From a candidate division NPL-UPA2 bacterium Unc8 (GTDB taxonomy: Bacteria; NPL-UPA2): 64,000 nucleotides of DNA. A program made the position numbers and the translations under genes. The notes beneath the pieces are model-generated. The model ran no database searches. It saw only the letters and a list, made by a program, of their open reading frames with translations, and was not told the origin of the DNA. Within the stretch, counting starts at the first letter, position 1, and each line of letters opens with the position of its first letter. Positions 51,544 through 61,184 of the stretch are shown one piece after another. The stretch covers positions 1-64,000 of the forward strand of contig NDHY01000001.1 in the NCBI GenBank assembly GCA_003574845.1, written 5' to 3'.

Positions 51544-54500
51544 ATGATTCATTCTCCGTTTGTTCATCTTCACAACCATACCGAGTACAGCCTTCTGGAT
51601 GGAGCATGCCGTATCTCTGAACTCGTCGCAAGGGCAGTCTCGGAGAGGATGCCTGCTCTGGCAATCACCGATCATGGAAATCTCTTTGGTGCAATCAAAT
51701 TTTACCAGGAAGCAATGAAGGCAGGAGTAAAGCCAATAATTGGTTGTGAGGTTTATGTTGCTCCCAAGACAAGATTTGAGAAAACGGCATCTGGAGCAAG
51801 CACCGCAGCGCACCACCTCACACTTTTAGCTCGCAATGAGGAAGGCTACCGAAATCTGATAAAACTGACTACAGCAGGCTACCTTGAAGGTTTTTACTAC
51901 CGCCCACGTGTTGATAAGCAGCTTCTTATCAAACATTGCGAAGGACTAATTGCTCTCAGTGGCTGTTTAAAGGGGGAGATTCCTCAGCTTATTGAGGATA
52001 ATCAAGTAAAAGAAGCCAGAGAGGTCGCCGGCCAGTATCAGGAATTGTTCGGAAGAGAGAATTTTTTCCTGGAGATTGGAAGACAGAATATAGAGGGGCA
52101 GGTGAGAGTCAACGTCGGGCTTCTGGAGATAGGACAGCGCCTCTCAATTCCAATTGTAGCAACCAATGACTGTCACTACTTAGATAGGAATGACGCCGAA
52201 ATACAGGATATCCTTATCTGTATTCAGACTGGAAAGACAATTTCCGACCCGGGACGGATGAAGTTCTCAACAGATGAGTTTTACTTCCGTTCTGCTGAGG
52301 AAATGAAGGCTCTCTTTAATGAGCTCCCCCAGGCGGTCTCAGCTACGATAGAAATTGCTGAACGTTGTAATTTAGAGCTTTTTTTTGGCAAAAGCAGATT
52401 TCCTCATTTCAAGCCTCCTCCCCCTTTTACGCTTAACAGTTATCTGAAGAAACTTTGCCATGAGGGACTGGCGGTGCGTTACCCCGAGGGTGGAACTGCG
52501 GTTGAGGAGAGGCTTCAGCATGAGCTTGAGGTCATTGAAAAGGCAGGATACGCGAGTTACTTTCTTATTATATGGGACCTCATTCGCCATGCCCGCAAAA
52601 AAGGAATCTCAGTTGGGCCGGGCCGCGGCTCCGCAGGAGGAAGTCTCATTGCTTACCTCCTGAACATAACAGAAGTTGACCCATTGCTGCACAGTCTTCT
52701 TTTTGAACGATTTTTGAATCGTGGCCGCATCAAGCCTCCAGATATAGATATTGATTTTGACTATGAGAAGAGAGGTGAGGTTATTGATTATCTGGTAGAA
52801 AAATATGGTGACGACAGAGTAGCCCAAATTATCACATTTGGGACAATGGCAGCAAAAGCTGCGGTGAGAGATGTTGGAAGAGTGCTTAATATGCCCTATG
52901 GCGAGGTGGACAAGATTGCAAGGCTCATCCCCAACGAGCTAAATATTACTCTTGCTCAGGCTCAGGAAAAGGAGCCCGAACTTAAAAATCTTGTTGACAA
53001 TGACGAGCAGGTAGCGCGTCTGATTACTCTTGCCCGTAAAATGGAAGGATTTGTGCGACATGCCTCTACTCATGCTGCGGGAGTCGTCATCTCTGAGGAG
53101 CCATTGACCAATCTCGTGCCTCTTTTCAAAGCAACAAATAATGAGGTAACGACACAATATGATATGAACTCTCTCCTTGAGATTGGGCTCTTGAAATTAG
53201 ACATCCTCGGATTGAGGACTCTCACGGTAATCAATGACACCTTCCGTCTCATCAGAGAGACACGAGAAGACGAGCTCGCGCTTCCGCAGATTCCGCTTGA
53301 CGATAAGAAAACTTTTCAGTTGCTTTCTACAGCCAGGTCGCTTGGAGTCTTCCAATTAGAGAGCTCCGGGATGCAAGACCTCCTTAAGCGACTTTCCCCA
53401 ACTAAATTTGATGATATTATTGCCACCATCGGGCTTCACCGGCCAGGACCGCTTGGTGGGGGAATGATTGATGAATTTATAAGCGGGAAAAAAGGAGTAT
53501 CTGTAATACGCTACGACCACCCAGCATTGAAACCTATCTTAAAGGACACCTATGGGGTTATCCTCTATCAGGAGCAGATAATGGGCATTGTCAGTAAACT
53601 TGCCGGGTTTACCCTTGAGCAGTCTGACATTCTCCAGCGAGCAATCAGCAAGAAAATACCGCAAGTTATGGACGAGCAGCGCCAGGCATTCGTTGCAGGG
53701 GCGACAGAAAATAAAGTTGAAAAGCGGGTAGCTGAGAAGGTGTTTGACCTCATCTCCCGATTTGCAGGATATGGATTTAACAAGGCACATGCAACCGCCT
53801 ATGCCTTGATTGCCTACCAGACGGCATACTTAAAAGCCAACTATCCTGTAGAGTTTATGACTGCACTTCTAACCTCAGAAATGGGGAATACGGACAAAAT
53901 TACCACCTACATTGACGAATGTCGGAGGATGGGAATAAAGGTTCTTCCGCCTGATGTCAATGAAAGCCAGTTGCAGTTTACAGTAACCAGAGGTGACATT
54001 CGCTGTGGTCTGGCGACGGTAAAAAATGTTGGCCGCGGGGCAATCCGGTCCATTATCAATGCGAGAGAAAGAAAAGGTAAATTCACCTCACTTCATCAAT
54101 TTTACAATGAGGTTGACCTTAGATTAGTCAATAAACGAGTTGTTGAAAGCCTTATCAAGTGCGGCTCATTTGATTCGTTAGGAATATATCGCTCCCGCCT
54201 TCTTGCCTCTCTCGGTCAAGCAATAGCATTGGCACAGAATGAACAGAGGGCAAGAGAGAAAGGGCAGATGCCACTTTTCTCTACTGAAGAAGGGTCAATA
54301 GGTAGTTCTGAGGCATTTCCGGAAATTCCGGAGTGGCCTGAGGAAAAGCTACTCTCTATGGAAAAGGAGATACTTGGACTCTATGTCACTTCTCATCCGC
54401 TGGCAAGATACGATAGCCTTATTAAAAGATATACAACCATGACAGGAGCCAACCCTGCCAGTGGCAGGGAAGTAATCATCGGAGGAATAATCGTTAACTT

Positions 54501-54960
54501 AAAGAAGGTAACAACAAAGAAAAATGGGCAAATGGCAATTTTTAATCTTGAAAGCACCAATGGGACAATGCGGGTAGTAGTTTTTCCATTAGCATTTGAG
54601 AGATTCTCCTCCTTGATTGTGCCGGATGAGATGGTCTTCGTCAAAGGGAAAATTGACGCCCGGGAAGAACAGCCTCAGATTAATGCCGATGAGATTATTC
54701 CCATCTCAACTGCTGATGAGATGCTGGCAAGGTCTGCTCACATAAGATTATGTGAGAGCACATCAAGTGAGGAGCTCCTTGAAGCTCTCAAAGAGATACT
54801 GCTTCTCCATTTCGGGGACTGTCCTCTTTATTTACACTTAATTACAGAGAATAAAAAAGAAGTGGTGGTTCTTGCTGCCAGCAGATGTAAGCCAACACAG
54901 GAGCTGATTACTGAAGTGGAAAAGCTGATTGGGAAAGAAGCGCTCACATTTAGCACCTGA
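51544..54960 (+). CDS. dnaE: DNA polymerase III alpha subunit
   Basis: An 1138-residue replicative polymerase (DnaE type). The N-terminal PHP domain starts at HLHNHTEYSLLDGACR (about 8-23). The catalytic core contains GPGRGSAGGSLIAYLL near 358 and the metal-binding PDIDIDFD near 399-406. HASTHAAGVV and the GYGFNKAHATAYALIAYQTAYLK motif follow, then an OB fold (about 985-1070; GGIIVNLKKVTTKKNGQMAIF). Full length for the family. No Shine-Dalgarno is obvious; heptamer repeats run up to the ATG. Confidence 0.96.
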   Translation: MIHSPFVHLHNHTEYSLLDGACRISELVARAVSERMPALAITDHGNLFGAIKFYQEAMKAGVKPIIGCEVYVAPKTRFEKTASGASTAAHHLTLLARNEEGYRNLIKLTTAGYLEGFYYRPRVDKQLLIKHCEGLIALSGCLKGEIPQLIEDNQVKEAREVAGQYQELFGRENFFLEIGRQNIEGQVRVNVGLLEIGQRLSIPIVATNDCHYLDRNDAEIQDILICIQTGKTISDPGRMKFSTDEFYFRSAEEMKALFNELPQAVSATIEIAERCNLELFFGKSRFPHFKPPPPFTLNSYLKKLCHEGLAVRYPEGGTAVEERLQHELEVIEKAGYASYFLIIWDLIRHARKKGISVGPGRGSAGGSLIAYLLNITEVDPLLHSLLFERFLNRGRIKPPDIDIDFDYEKRGEVIDYLVEKYGDDRVAQIITFGTMAAKAAVRDVGRVLNMPYGEVDKIARLIPNELNITLAQAQEKEPELKNLVDNDEQVARLITLARKMEGFVRHASTHAAGVVISEEPLTNLVPLFKATNNEVTTQYDMNSLLEIGLLKLDILGLRTLTVINDTFRLIRETREDELALPQIPLDDKKTFQLLSTARSLGVFQLESSGMQDLLKRLSPTKFDDIIATIGLHRPGPLGGGMIDEFISGKKGVSVIRYDHPALKPILKDTYGVILYQEQIMGIVSKLAGFTLEQSDILQRAISKKIPQVMDEQRQAFVAGATENKVEKRVAEKVFDLISRFAGYGFNKAHATAYALIAYQTAYLKANYPVEFMTALLTSEMGNTDKITTYIDECRRMGIKVLPPDVNESQLQFTVTRGDIRCGLATVKNVGRGAIRSIINARERKGKFTSLHQFYNEVDLRLVNKRVVESLIKCGSFDSLGIYRSRLLASLGQAIALAQNEQRAREKGQMPLFSTEEGSIGSSEAFPEIPEWPEEKLLSMEKEILGLYVTSHPLARYDSLIKRYTTMTGANPASGREVIIGGIIVNLKKVTTKKNGQMAIFNLESTNGTMRVVVFPLAFERFSSLIVPDEMVFVKGKIDAREEQPQINADEIIPISTADEMLARSAHIRLCESTSSEELLEALKEILLLHFGDCPLYLHLITENKKEVVVLAASRCKPTQELITEVEKLIGKEALTFST

Positions 54961-54969
54961 GACGGAAAT

Positions 54970-55045
54970 AAGTCGTAAGTAGTAAGTAGAGAGAGATGAA
55001 ATTGGAAAGCTGAGAGCTGACAGCTGAATGCTGAAAGCTATTAAA
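54970..55045. repeat. Heptamer spacer between dnaE and pilT
   Basis: GTAAGTA units, then GAGAGCT/GACAGCT/GAATGCT/GAAAGCT heptamers. They fill the 93-base gap. Confidence 0.65.
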
Positions 55046-55053
55046 GAGGCACT

Positions 55054-56151
55054 ATGAATATTAATGCTTTATTAAAAGTGATGGTAGAGAAAGAAACATC
55101 TGACCTTCATCTAAAGGCTGGCTCCCGGCCAACTCTGCGAATTGATGGAAAGCTGCTTCCCATTGACGTTCCTCCATTGTCTGTCAGCGAGATGGAAGAG
55201 ATAACCTCAACTATCCTGAATGAGAAGCAAAAAAAGGAGTTCTTTTCCAAAAAGGAGATTGATATCGCTTACTCAGCGCCAAAGTTGGGCCGTTTCCGCA
55301 CAAATATTTTCTTTCAGCGGGGGAGTATTTCCATCGCGATGCGTCGGGTGAAGACAGAGCTTCCCACTTTTGATAATCTCCATCTCCCGCCGGTTTTTGA
55401 AAAGATATCTGCCATCAAAAAGGGATTTGTTCTCATTACGGGCCCAACCTCCAGCGGAAAATCAACTACTCAGGCAGCAATAATTGGGTATCTAAACTCT
55501 CATTATCGCTGTCGCATTATAACAATTGAGGACCCGATTGAGTTCCTTCACAGAGACAATAAAAGTATGATCAGCCAACGAGAAGTAGGAATTGACACTG
55601 AATCTTTCACTGCGGCGATGCGCCATGCAGTTCGCCAGGACCCTGATGTAATCCTGATTGGGGAAATGCGCGATCCAGAAACCTTTTCAATAGCAATGAC
55701 CGCTTCTGAGACGGGGCATTTAGTGGTAAGCACTCTTCATACCGCAGATGTAGCACAATCTCTGATGCGACTTTTTGACTTTTTCCCTCCCTCGCAACAT
55801 GAACAGGTCAGGTCCCTTCTGGCAATGAACTTAAAGGCCCTCACCTGTCAACAGTTGGTGAATAGAGCTGATGGAAAAGGGCTTGTTCCAGCAGTTGAGG
55901 TGATGATTACTACCCCACCGGCTATCAAGCTTATTCGAGAAAATCGGTTTGAGAAGATTCCTCTTGTGATTCAGAGTGGGGAGCACGAGGGGATGCAAAC
56001 TTTTAATCAATCGTTACTAAAGCTGGTCAAGAGTAAGATGATCACTGAAGCAGAGGCGATGGCAAAGTCCCCAAATCCAGATGCTCTGAAGATGAACATT
56101 AAAGGCATCTATCTGGATGAGGAAAGAAAGATAATCGATGATTTGACATAA
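55054..56151 (+). CDS. pilT: Type IV pilus retraction ATPase, PilT-like
   Basis: A 365-residue secretion-superfamily ATPase that powers pilus retraction. The N-terminal PAS-like domain (about 1-100; MVEKETSDLHLKAGSRP) precedes Walker A GPTSSGKSTT (about 130-139), the Asp box EDPIEFLH near 161, Walker B LIGEMRDPETFSIAMTASETGHLV-type region near 200-223 with STLHT, and the C-terminal AIKLIREN helix. No pilus structural gene is next to it, so the target pilus is elsewhere. It is followed after 12 bases by a small uncharacterised gene. Confidence 0.9.
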   Translation: MNINALLKVMVEKETSDLHLKAGSRPTLRIDGKLLPIDVPPLSVSEMEEITSTILNEKQKKEFFSKKEIDIAYSAPKLGRFRTNIFFQRGSISIAMRRVKTELPTFDNLHLPPVFEKISAIKKGFVLITGPTSSGKSTTQAAIIGYLNSHYRCRIITIEDPIEFLHRDNKSMISQREVGIDTESFTAAMRHAVRQDPDVILIGEMRDPETFSIAMTASETGHLVVSTLHTADVAQSLMRLFDFFPPSQHEQVRSLLAMNLKALTCQQLVNRADGKGLVPAVEVMITTPPAIKLIRENRFEKIPLVIQSGEHEGMQTFNQSLLKLVKSKMITEAEAMAKSPNPDALKMNIKGIYLDEERKIIDDLT

Positions 56152-56163
56152 AAGGAGAGAAAA

Positions 56164-56745
56164 ATGAGAGATAGAAAGTTAGAAGAAAGAATTAAACTTC
56201 TTAAGGAATTTATTAATGAATGGGTAAAGTTCCGTAGCTTTCTGAAAATCGGCGTAGCAGGAAAAGCCTCACCTGAGAGAGAAGAAGAATTTATGAAGCT
56301 CAAGAGTCTGATTGCGCGCAAATATCAATATCTAACAAGCCTTATGGGTGAAAGCTTTTCTGCTGATGAGAAACTGATGAATATCGTCTCCCGCGTTACC
56401 TCGCTCAAGCAAGTAGCAGAAATAGCGCCTGAGGTCGGACAGCGCGGTATTGAAGACGAATGGCATTCCTCATTCATTCGCCTTAATGGGAATCTTGGCG
56501 AGATGGAAGGTGAACGGGCAAAGTTGGCAAAGGTTTCTCGGATAGGCATTGCCCTGAGTCGGATGTGTCCCCCGATGGGAAGATTTTTGAAATCTCTTGG
56601 AAAGGCAGTTCTTATCTTCCTGACGATTGCAGTTATCCTGTTTGTTGGAAGCTATTTCCTCGACAGAGAAGGAAGAGAGACTTTCTCTGACTGGACACGA
56701 GATAGAGCAACGGACGTTTCTGATTTTTTTCGGCAGACTTTTTGA
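56164..56745 (+). CDS. Hypothetical protein with C-terminal membrane anchor
   Basis: A 193-residue protein with no family that I recognise. Residues 1-145 are charged and helical (KLEERIKLLKEFINEW, LIARKYQYLTSLMGESF). A single hydrophobic helix near 152-168 (AVLIFLTIAVILFVGSYF) precedes a short charged tail. This looks like a tail-anchored cytoplasmic protein. A good Shine-Dalgarno (AGGAGA) precedes it, and it lies 12 bases after pilT and close to the DciA-like gene, suggesting one transcript. Confidence 0.65.
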   Translation: MRDRKLEERIKLLKEFINEWVKFRSFLKIGVAGKASPEREEEFMKLKSLIARKYQYLTSLMGESFSADEKLMNIVSRVTSLKQVAEIAPEVGQRGIEDEWHSSFIRLNGNLGEMEGERAKLAKVSRIGIALSRMCPPMGRFLKSLGKAVLIFLTIAVILFVGSYFLDREGRETFSDWTRDRATDVSDFFRQTF

Positions 56746-56768
56746 CAGAGAGACTGACAGGAAAAACC

Positions 56769-57074
56769 ATGGAACCCTTACCAATTAAATCTGTATTAAG
56801 TGAGGTCTGGAAGAATTTAAAAATCAAGGACAAGTTAGAAGTAGCAGGAATCTGGGAGAATTGGGCGGAGTTGGCAGGAGAAGAGACCGCCGCCCATACC
56901 AAACCATCGGCACTAACTCAGGAGGGCAGGCTTTTTGTAAATGTGGTTAGTCCAACATGGGCTGACCACTTAAATCGGTTTAAAAAGGACGAAATACTTG
57001 AAAAAATTAACGGCTTTTTAGGGAAAAAGGTGGTCAGAGAGATATTTTTTTCCATTGGAAGCTTTGAAGAATAA
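56769..57074 (+). CDS. DUF721 / DciA-like protein
   Basis: A 101-residue DUF721 (DciA-related) protein. The pattern LPIKSVLSEVWKNLKIKDKL, then IWENWAELAG (the conserved W-x-x-W/G region, about 31-40), and LFVNVVSPTWADHLNRFKKDEILEKIN near 58-84 fits the family. DciA recruits the replicative helicase in bacteria that lack DnaC. Its location near dnaE is consistent. Start 56769 is preferred over a TTG at 56742 because AGGA lies about 8 bases ahead. Confidence 0.78.
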   Translation: MEPLPIKSVLSEVWKNLKIKDKLEVAGIWENWAELAGEETAAHTKPSALTQEGRLFVNVVSPTWADHLNRFKKDEILEKINGFLGKKVVREIFFSIGSFEE

Positions 57075-57082
57075 TGTCAAAT

Positions 57083-57125
57083 CAGCTGTCAGCCTTCAGC
57101 CTTTGTGCCTGTGTGCCTTTTTCTT
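57083..57125. repeat. Heptamer and octamer repeats at the convergent 57.1 kb junction
   Basis: CAGCCTT-type heptamers and TTTGTGCC/TGTGTGCC octamers lie between the DciA-like gene and speB. The octamers encode the speB tail (KKKAHRHKG) on the minus strand. Confidence 0.6.
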
Positions 57126-57977
57126 TATTATGTAGGTAAGAAGTTTGTAAATTAGCTTTGCGGCAAGAAAATCAGGAGCAATATTTTCCGGGAGGGGAGC
57201 AAGCTCTACTACATCAAAACCAACCACGTTTCTCCTTTGGGCTAAATATCCAAAGAACTTCATCGCCTGAGTCCAGCTAACTCCTCCAGGCTCCGGATTG
57301 CCCACCGACGGCATAATGGACGGGTCAAGGAAGTCCAGGTCAATCGTCAAATACACATTTTCTGACAGGGTAGAGATAATCTTATCCGCCACGCGTTTCT
57401 CGCCGATGTTTTTTCCTGCGTAAAAGACATTTAATCTCTCAGTTTGACTAATGTAGTCGGCATCTTCTCTTCGCAGGCTTCTTACTCCAAGGAGCGTCAA
57501 CGGGGCAAAATCCAGGATTCTTTTTCCTACACAGGCATGGGAATGTCTTGAGCCCCCGTATTCTTCGCGCAGGTCGGCATGAGCATCGAGTTGCAGGATA
57601 GAGAGGTCTCGATACTCTTCGTTAAATGCCTTTACCATGCCAATACTCAGCGAGTGCTCTCCCCCAATCATCACGATAAATTTACCATCGTCTAATAATT
57701 TGCGCCCCCGGGCATAAACTCTATCAATTATCTCTTCAGGTGATAGCCCATTGCCGCTTACCTTTTTTGCAGTGTGAATGCCAACCCTATAAGCTTCAAA
57801 TCCTGTCTCCTCCTCATAAAGCTCAAGCTGGCGAGATGCTCTAATGATAGCTTTAGCGCCTTTTGCTGTTCCTTTCCTGTAAGTTACTGTTCCTTCATAA
57901 GATACAGGAAGGATAATCACCCGGGAGGCATCATATCCTGAGAACTTCTCCTCTAAATCTGCAAAATTAATTCTCAT
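57096..57977 (-). CDS. speB: Agmatinase / ureohydrolase (SpeB family)
   Basis: A 293-residue binuclear Mn2+ ureohydrolase of the agmatinase group, hydrolysing agmatine (or a related guanidino compound) to putrescine and urea. GGEHSLSIGMVKAF near 105, LDAHADLREEYGGSRHSHACV near 130-150 and TIDLDFLDPSIMPSVGNPEPGG near 210-231 give the metal ligands His, Asp, His, Asp, Asp. The start at 57977 (MRINFADLEEKFSGYD) is chosen; the longer reading (NPVRKTELSNGVNRV) is translated from a palindromic element. The C-terminus is octamer-repeat translation. Agmatine specificity is by family; arginase activity is less likely. Confidence 0.88.
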   Translation of the reverse strand: MRINFADLEEKFSGYDASRVIILPVSYEGTVTYRKGTAKGAKAIIRASRQLELYEEETGFEAYRVGIHTAKKVSGNGLSPEEIIDRVYARGRKLLDDGKFIVMIGGEHSLSIGMVKAFNEEYRDLSILQLDAHADLREEYGGSRHSHACVGKRILDFAPLTLLGVRSLRREDADYISQTERLNVFYAGKNIGEKRVADKIISTLSENVYLTIDLDFLDPSIMPSVGNPEPGGVSWTQAMKFFGYLAQRRNVVGFDVVELAPLPENIAPDFLAAKLIYKLLTYIIKKKAHRHKG

Positions 57978-57984
57978 CACGACC

Positions 57985-58025
57985 CTATTTACCCCATTAG
58001 AAAGCTCCGTCTTTCTAACGGGGTT
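57985..58025. repeat. Palindromic element at the ychF/speB junction
   Basis: CCCCATTAGAAAG and its complement CTTTCTAACGGGG surround six bases (one mismatch). The pheT copy (37872-37910) shares most of it. Its leading arm supplies the ychF stop codon. Confidence 0.8.
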
Positions 58026-59121
58026 TACCAAAGCGAAAATGAATCACATCTTCATCCTGAACTACATACTGCGGGCCTTCTATCCTGAGAAGACCATTAT
58101 CTCTTGCTGCTACTGTTGAGCCTGACTCTACCAGATTAGCAAAAGATATTACTTCAGCACGCATGAAGTTAGCTTCCATATCTGAGTGCACCTTGCCAGC
58201 AGCCACGACTGCCACTGTTCCCATCGGAATTGCCCATGCTCTTACTTTGCCTGCGGTAGCAGTATAAAAGGTAATCAGGTTGAGGAGAGAGTAGCTGGCA
58301 CGAATTAACTCATCAAGTCCCCGAGATGAGAGCCCCATCTCTTTTCTCCACCTCCCAGCCTCCTCCGCGCTCAACTCCGCAAGCTCTGCTTCCAACTTAG
58401 CAGGGAGAAAAATAGCCATGGCACCCTCTTCAGAAGCTATTCTTCTGACTCCCTCCCGATGGTCATTAGCTTTTTCATCTTCACTTTCATTAACATTTGC
58501 CAGATAAAGGACCGGTTTTGCGCTTAGGAGGTTTAGTATTACTGATAGAGAATAAAGCTCTGGATTTTCTTCCTTAATTTGGCGTGGCGATCTTCCCTCT
58601 TCTAATGTAGATTTGATTTCCATTAACAACTCTTCTTCCTTCTCTACCTCTTTCTTTCTCTCCTTGAGCATCTGCCTTACCTTCTGCAGGCGAGCCTCAA
58701 CAAGGACAAGGTCAGCAAGGACAAGCTCCAGATTGACAGTTTCAATGTCTCTGACAGCATTGAGACTTCCATTTAGGTGTGAGACATTAGCATCAGAGAA
58801 ACAGCGCACGACGTGAATTAAAAGATTGACTTTCCTGATATAGTCAAGGAATTGATTCCCTAATCCCTCTCCCCTGCTGGCACCTCGTGCCAACCCGGCA
58901 ATATCAAAAAATTTCACCGTAGTGGGTGTAATATCGTCCGTGCCCGTCACTTCAGCCAGTGTTTTTAACTTTTCATCGGGCACAGCAACCACACTTATGT
59001 GCGGTTGAATGGTAGAAAAAGGGTAGTTGGAGATTTTTGCCAGCGAGCGCTGAGTGATGGAATTAAAGAGCGTAGACTTGCCCACATTTGGAAGTCCAAT
59101 GATACCACAGGCAAGACTCAC
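58015..59121 (-). CDS. ychF: Obg-like ATPase YchF
   Basis: A 368-residue YchF P-loop ATPase associated with ribosomes and stress responses. G1 GIIGLPNVGKST is at about 7-18, the switch region PTVKFFDIAGLARGASRGEGLGNQFL near 66-91, and a C-terminal TGS domain near 285-368 with FYTATAGKVRAWAIP and YVVQDEDVIHFRF. The enzyme normally ends at HFRFNV; here the end is HFRFGKPR, because the palindromic element at 57985-58025 begins inside the last codons and provides TAG. The change affects only the last few residues. Confidence 0.94.
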   Translation of the reverse strand: MSLACGIIGLPNVGKSTLFNSITQRSLAKISNYPFSTIQPHISVVAVPDEKLKTLAEVTGTDDITPTTVKFFDIAGLARGASRGEGLGNQFLDYIRKVNLLIHVVRCFSDANVSHLNGSLNAVRDIETVNLELVLADLVLVEARLQKVRQMLKERKKEVEKEEELLMEIKSTLEEGRSPRQIKEENPELYSLSVILNLLSAKPVLYLANVNESEDEKANDHREGVRRIASEEGAMAIFLPAKLEAELAELSAEEAGRWRKEMGLSSRGLDELIRASYSLLNLITFYTATAGKVRAWAIPMGTVAVVAAGKVHSDMEANFMRAEVISFANLVESGSTVAARDNGLLRIEGPQYVVQDEDVIHFRFGKPR

Positions 59122-59136
59122 AAGATAACCCTCATC

Positions 59137-61147
59137 TTAAAACATTGGCGCACAGAGAAGAGACACCGTGGCCATCAGCTTGATCAGGATGTTCAAGGAA
59201 GGCCCGGAGGTGTCCTTGAACGGATCGCCGACCGTGTCCCCGACCACCGCCGCTTTGTGCTGCTGCGATCCCTTACCGCCGAGGTGTCCCGACTCGATAT
59301 ACTTCTTGGCGTTGTCCCAGGCCCCGCCGGCATTGGCCATAGTAACCGCCAGCAGAAAGCCGCAGCTGAGGGCGCCAATCAACAGCCCTCCCAGTGCCTC
59401 GGGGCCGAGGAAAGGAATCATTCCCACTGCAACAGGAACGACGATCGCCATCAGACTGGGGAGGATCATTTCTTTCAGCGCTGCCTTGGTGGTAATATCA
59501 ACGCACCGGGCATAATCCGGTTTGGCTTCGCCGGTCATGATCCCCTTTATCTCATGCCACTGGCGGCGTACCTCATTGACCACCAGCATAGCTGCCCGGC
59601 CCACGGCATTCATGGTCAGCGCGCTGAAGAGGAAAACCAGCAGACAACCTATCAGTATGCCGCAGATGACCCTCGGATCAAGCAAGCTCATTGTCAAGGG
59701 CTGGCCCAAAACCTCCATTCGACCACCGAAGGCGGCGGTGAGACCAAGGGCAGTGAGGGCGGCCGAGCCAATGGCAAAACCCTTGCCCGTAGCCGCAGTA
59801 GTATTCCCCATAGCGTCTAGAGCATCCGTTTTCTCCCTTACCTCCGCTGGCAGATGGGCCTGTTCGGCAATGCCACCGGCATTATCGGCCACCGGCCCGT
59901 AGGCATCCGTGGCCAGTGTGATCCCCAGCGTAGAGAGCATACCCACCGCTGTGATGGCTACCCCGTAAAGACCAGCAAATTCATAAGCGACCAGAACGGC
60001 AATCACCACGAATACGACCGGGGCTACCGTGCTCAGCATTCCGGTGGAAAACCCGCGGATAATAAGGGTGCCCGTTCCAGTCTGAGAAGCTTCCGAAACG
60101 GACCTGGTCGGCTTGTAACTGTAAGAGGTGTAGTATTCGATGCTCAGCCCGATCAGGATACCCGCTACCAGTCCGGCAAGGATGGAGTAGAATATGCCGA
60201 TATCCAGATTCATGAAACGGACGGCTAAATAGGAAGCGATGGCAACCAGTATCGAAGACACCCAGATGCCGCGGCGCAACGCCATGAGCAGGGCTTCCAT
60301 CTTAAGTTGCTCCCCGACTCGGACAAAAAAGGTCCCGATGATCGAGCAAATGATCCCGGTTCCAGCAATTACGAACGGCAGCAAAGCCAGATGAGAATCA
60401 AAGGCTATCCCAGCAGCGATAGCTACTGTGAACGTAGCGACGATAGCGCTGACATAGGACTCGAAGAGGTCGGCACCCATACCGGCGATATCGCCCACAT
60501 TATCACCTACATTATCGGCGATCACCGCCGGATTCCTGGGGTCGTCCTCGGGAATTCCCGCCTCCACCTTGCCCACCAGGTCAGAGCCGACATCGGCGGC
60601 TTTGGTGAAAATCCCACCGCCGACCCTGGCAAACAAGGCGATGGAGGAGGCTCCGGCACTAAATCCAACGATGATGTCAACGATACCGGCCCCCCAGCCC
60701 TGGAAGACGAAGTAAATGACGCTCAGTCCGACCAGCCCCAGGGAAACGACGCATATCCCCATCACCGTCCCGCTGTTGAAGGCAATGCGGAGCCCGCTAT
60801 TCAGGCTCCTCATGACTCCGGCGACGGTACGGCAATTCGCCTTCAGTCCGACCCTCATCCCGATATACCCGGCACCCGCAGAGCAGAAAGTTCCCACCAG
60901 GTAGGCGATAGCCACCAGTCCGCGCGGTTCGAGGAAAACCCCCAGGATGATAGCCACGATCACCACGAACCAGGCCAGGGTCTTATATTGCCGATAGAGG
61001 AAAGCCAGGGCTCCTTCCTCGATGGCTGCTGAGATTTCCCGAACCACTTTCAGGTCCCCGATCTCTCTTTAACAAGGTGTAGATTAGATAAAGCGCAAAA
61101 ATAATCCCCACTCCCCCAGCTATCAATGCCATCAAAACAAAATCCAT
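59137..61147 (-). CDS. hppA: Membrane-bound proton/sodium pyrophosphatase HppA, frameshifted N-terminus
   Basis: Polytopic ion pump driven by pyrophosphate hydrolysis. The main frame (61047-59137, 636 residues) carries [60 protein letters not shown] and [19 protein letters not shown], all catalytic loops. [17 protein letters not shown] has Ala where K+-independent enzymes have Lys, so it is probably K+-dependent. The missing first helix ([20 protein letters not shown]) is in another frame, starting at an ATG at 61147 after AGGAGG. The frames meet at a GA-rich run near 61060-61071, where losing one base would join them. The gene is GC-rich (59221-59280 has 42 G/C of 60), unlike its neighbours, suggesting transfer. 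Confidence 0.9.
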
Positions 61148-61184
61148 CCTTCCTCCTCACAGCCTATAAACTATTAGTAGCCTA
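61140..61184. repeat. Short heptamer remnant between hppA and pth
   Basis: CAGCCTA/TATTAGTA/TAGCCTA-type units. They extend into the last codons of pth. Confidence 0.4.

Noticed and set aside
60307..61032. Long plus-strand open frames across hppA (also 58999-59820 and 59854-60228)
   Set aside because: They result from GC-rich codon use on the opposite strand. The hppA frame has all catalytic motifs.
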